Assembly: GCA_021161965.1 (NCBI GenBank)
Contig: JAGGZP010000024.1
Coordinates: 1-5,971, forward strand
Source of the DNA: a bacterium
Lineage (GTDB): Bacteria; Patescibacteriota; Patescibacteriia; UBA2591; JAGGZP01
Direction: 5' to 3'
DNA: 5,971 nucleotides
Shown: piece by piece, positions 5,728 through 5,971 of the stretch
Numbering within the stretch: the stretch's first letter is position 1
Layout of the letters: each line of letters opens with the position of its first letter
Made by a program: the position numbers and the translations under genes
The notes under the pieces: generated by a model
Told to the model about the DNA's origin: nothing
Databases searched by the model: none
The model's input: only the letters and a program-made list of their open reading frames with translations

Positions 5728-5938
5728 TCCAAAAATCTAAAAATTTTCAAGTTTGAAAAACGCAGAAAATTTTTCTAGATTTTTGAGAACCCCGCACCAA
5801 ATTTGCTCCGAAAAATTGTTTCTAACTAACCATTTATCACTAAATAATTTTAACGTTACAGCACTGTGCCCGAATAGGCTTGTCGCTTTAGCGGTGATGT
5901 GCTGCCTCCTGTTATTTTGCAAATTTAGGTGTTGGGGT
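5728..5938 (-). repeat. Structured intergenic repeat, copy B (inverted)
   Basis: This is the inverted counterpart of 171-383. Shared identical blocks on the minus strand correspond to 5910-5926, 5887-5909, 5859-5878, 5832-5851 and 5791-5806. The terminal arms are 5791-5806 and 5919-5937. The outer branched stem survives (CAGCAC with GTGCTG), and the AT-rich hairpin survives with two G-U pairs when read on the minus strand, while the first inner hairpin is eroded. Differences from copy A include single-base gaps and a diverged stretch around 5807-5831. On the minus strand it contains GGAGG, but no coding frame follows that is shared with copy A. The nature of the element is as uncertain as for copy A. 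Confidence 0.75.
5730..5785 (-). other. Long AT-rich hairpin in repeat copy B
   Basis: The lower stem pairs CAAAAATCTA (5730-5739) with TAGATTTTTG (5776-5785) over 10 bp. A two-base bulge (5774-5775) follows, then AAAATTTTC (5740-5748) pairs with GAAAATTTT (5765-5773) over 9 bp. A 4-bp tip, GTTT (5751-5754) with AAAC (5758-5761), has a 3-base loop. It corresponds position for position to the hairpin at 326-381. It lies about 80 bases after mreB and could slow or end transcription in either direction, but its stem is almost free of GC, so terminator activity is doubtful. Confidence 0.65.
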
Positions 5939-5971
5939 AAAAAATCAAAAAGTTAGTTGCTTGGTTAATTA

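Noticed and set aside
5651..5730. Rho-independent terminator directly after mreB
   Set aside because: No GC-rich stem followed by a T run is present; the only strong hairpin nearby is the AT-only one belonging to the repeat.
5737..5922. Minus-strand frame of 61 codons in repeat copy B
   Set aside because: It overlaps the hairpins and is not maintained in copy A, where the corresponding frame is broken.

Overview
The window is an AT-rich bacterial chromosomal segment with five complete plus-strand genes: rodA, frr, rseP, proS and a divergent mreB. Several traits suggest a Candidate Phyla Radiation bacterium (Patescibacteria, most like Parcubacteria or Microgenomates). These are the base composition, one- to eleven-base gaps between genes, no convincing Shine-Dalgarno sites, a short ProRS without the usual editing insertion, and frr, rseP and proS packed together without the lipid genes that normally separate them. 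This placement is inference from gene style, not a database match. All stops are TAA or TAG and no frame needs TGA read as an amino acid, so code 11 fits.

Layout. Positions 1-125 are low-complexity AT-rich short repeats. Positions 171-383 hold a structured repeat, copy A, that ends just before rodA (388-1488). A 166-base spacer (1489-1654) holds smaller hairpins and a candidate promoter. The operon frr-rseP-proS-mreB runs from 1655 to 5650 with gaps of 11, 1 and 3 bases. Downstream are three 7-base tandem repeats (5698-5718), then copy B of the structured repeat in inverted orientation (5938 back to 5728). Nothing is recognised in 5939-5971.

Function. RodA polymerises septum-independent peptidoglycan and MreB is its usual cytoskeletal guide, so the two ends of the cluster serve cell shape. 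Frr and ProS serve translation, and RseP is the membrane site-2 protease. The order frr-rseP-proS looks like a condensed form of the widespread frr-uppS-cdsA-dxr-rseP-proS cluster.

The two most notable observations are these. First, the repeat of about 210 bases occurs in inverted copies flanking the five genes; its terminal hairpin keeps the same shape in both copies while its bases change in pairs. Second, the MreB has several substitutions at positions that normally bind and hydrolyse ATP.
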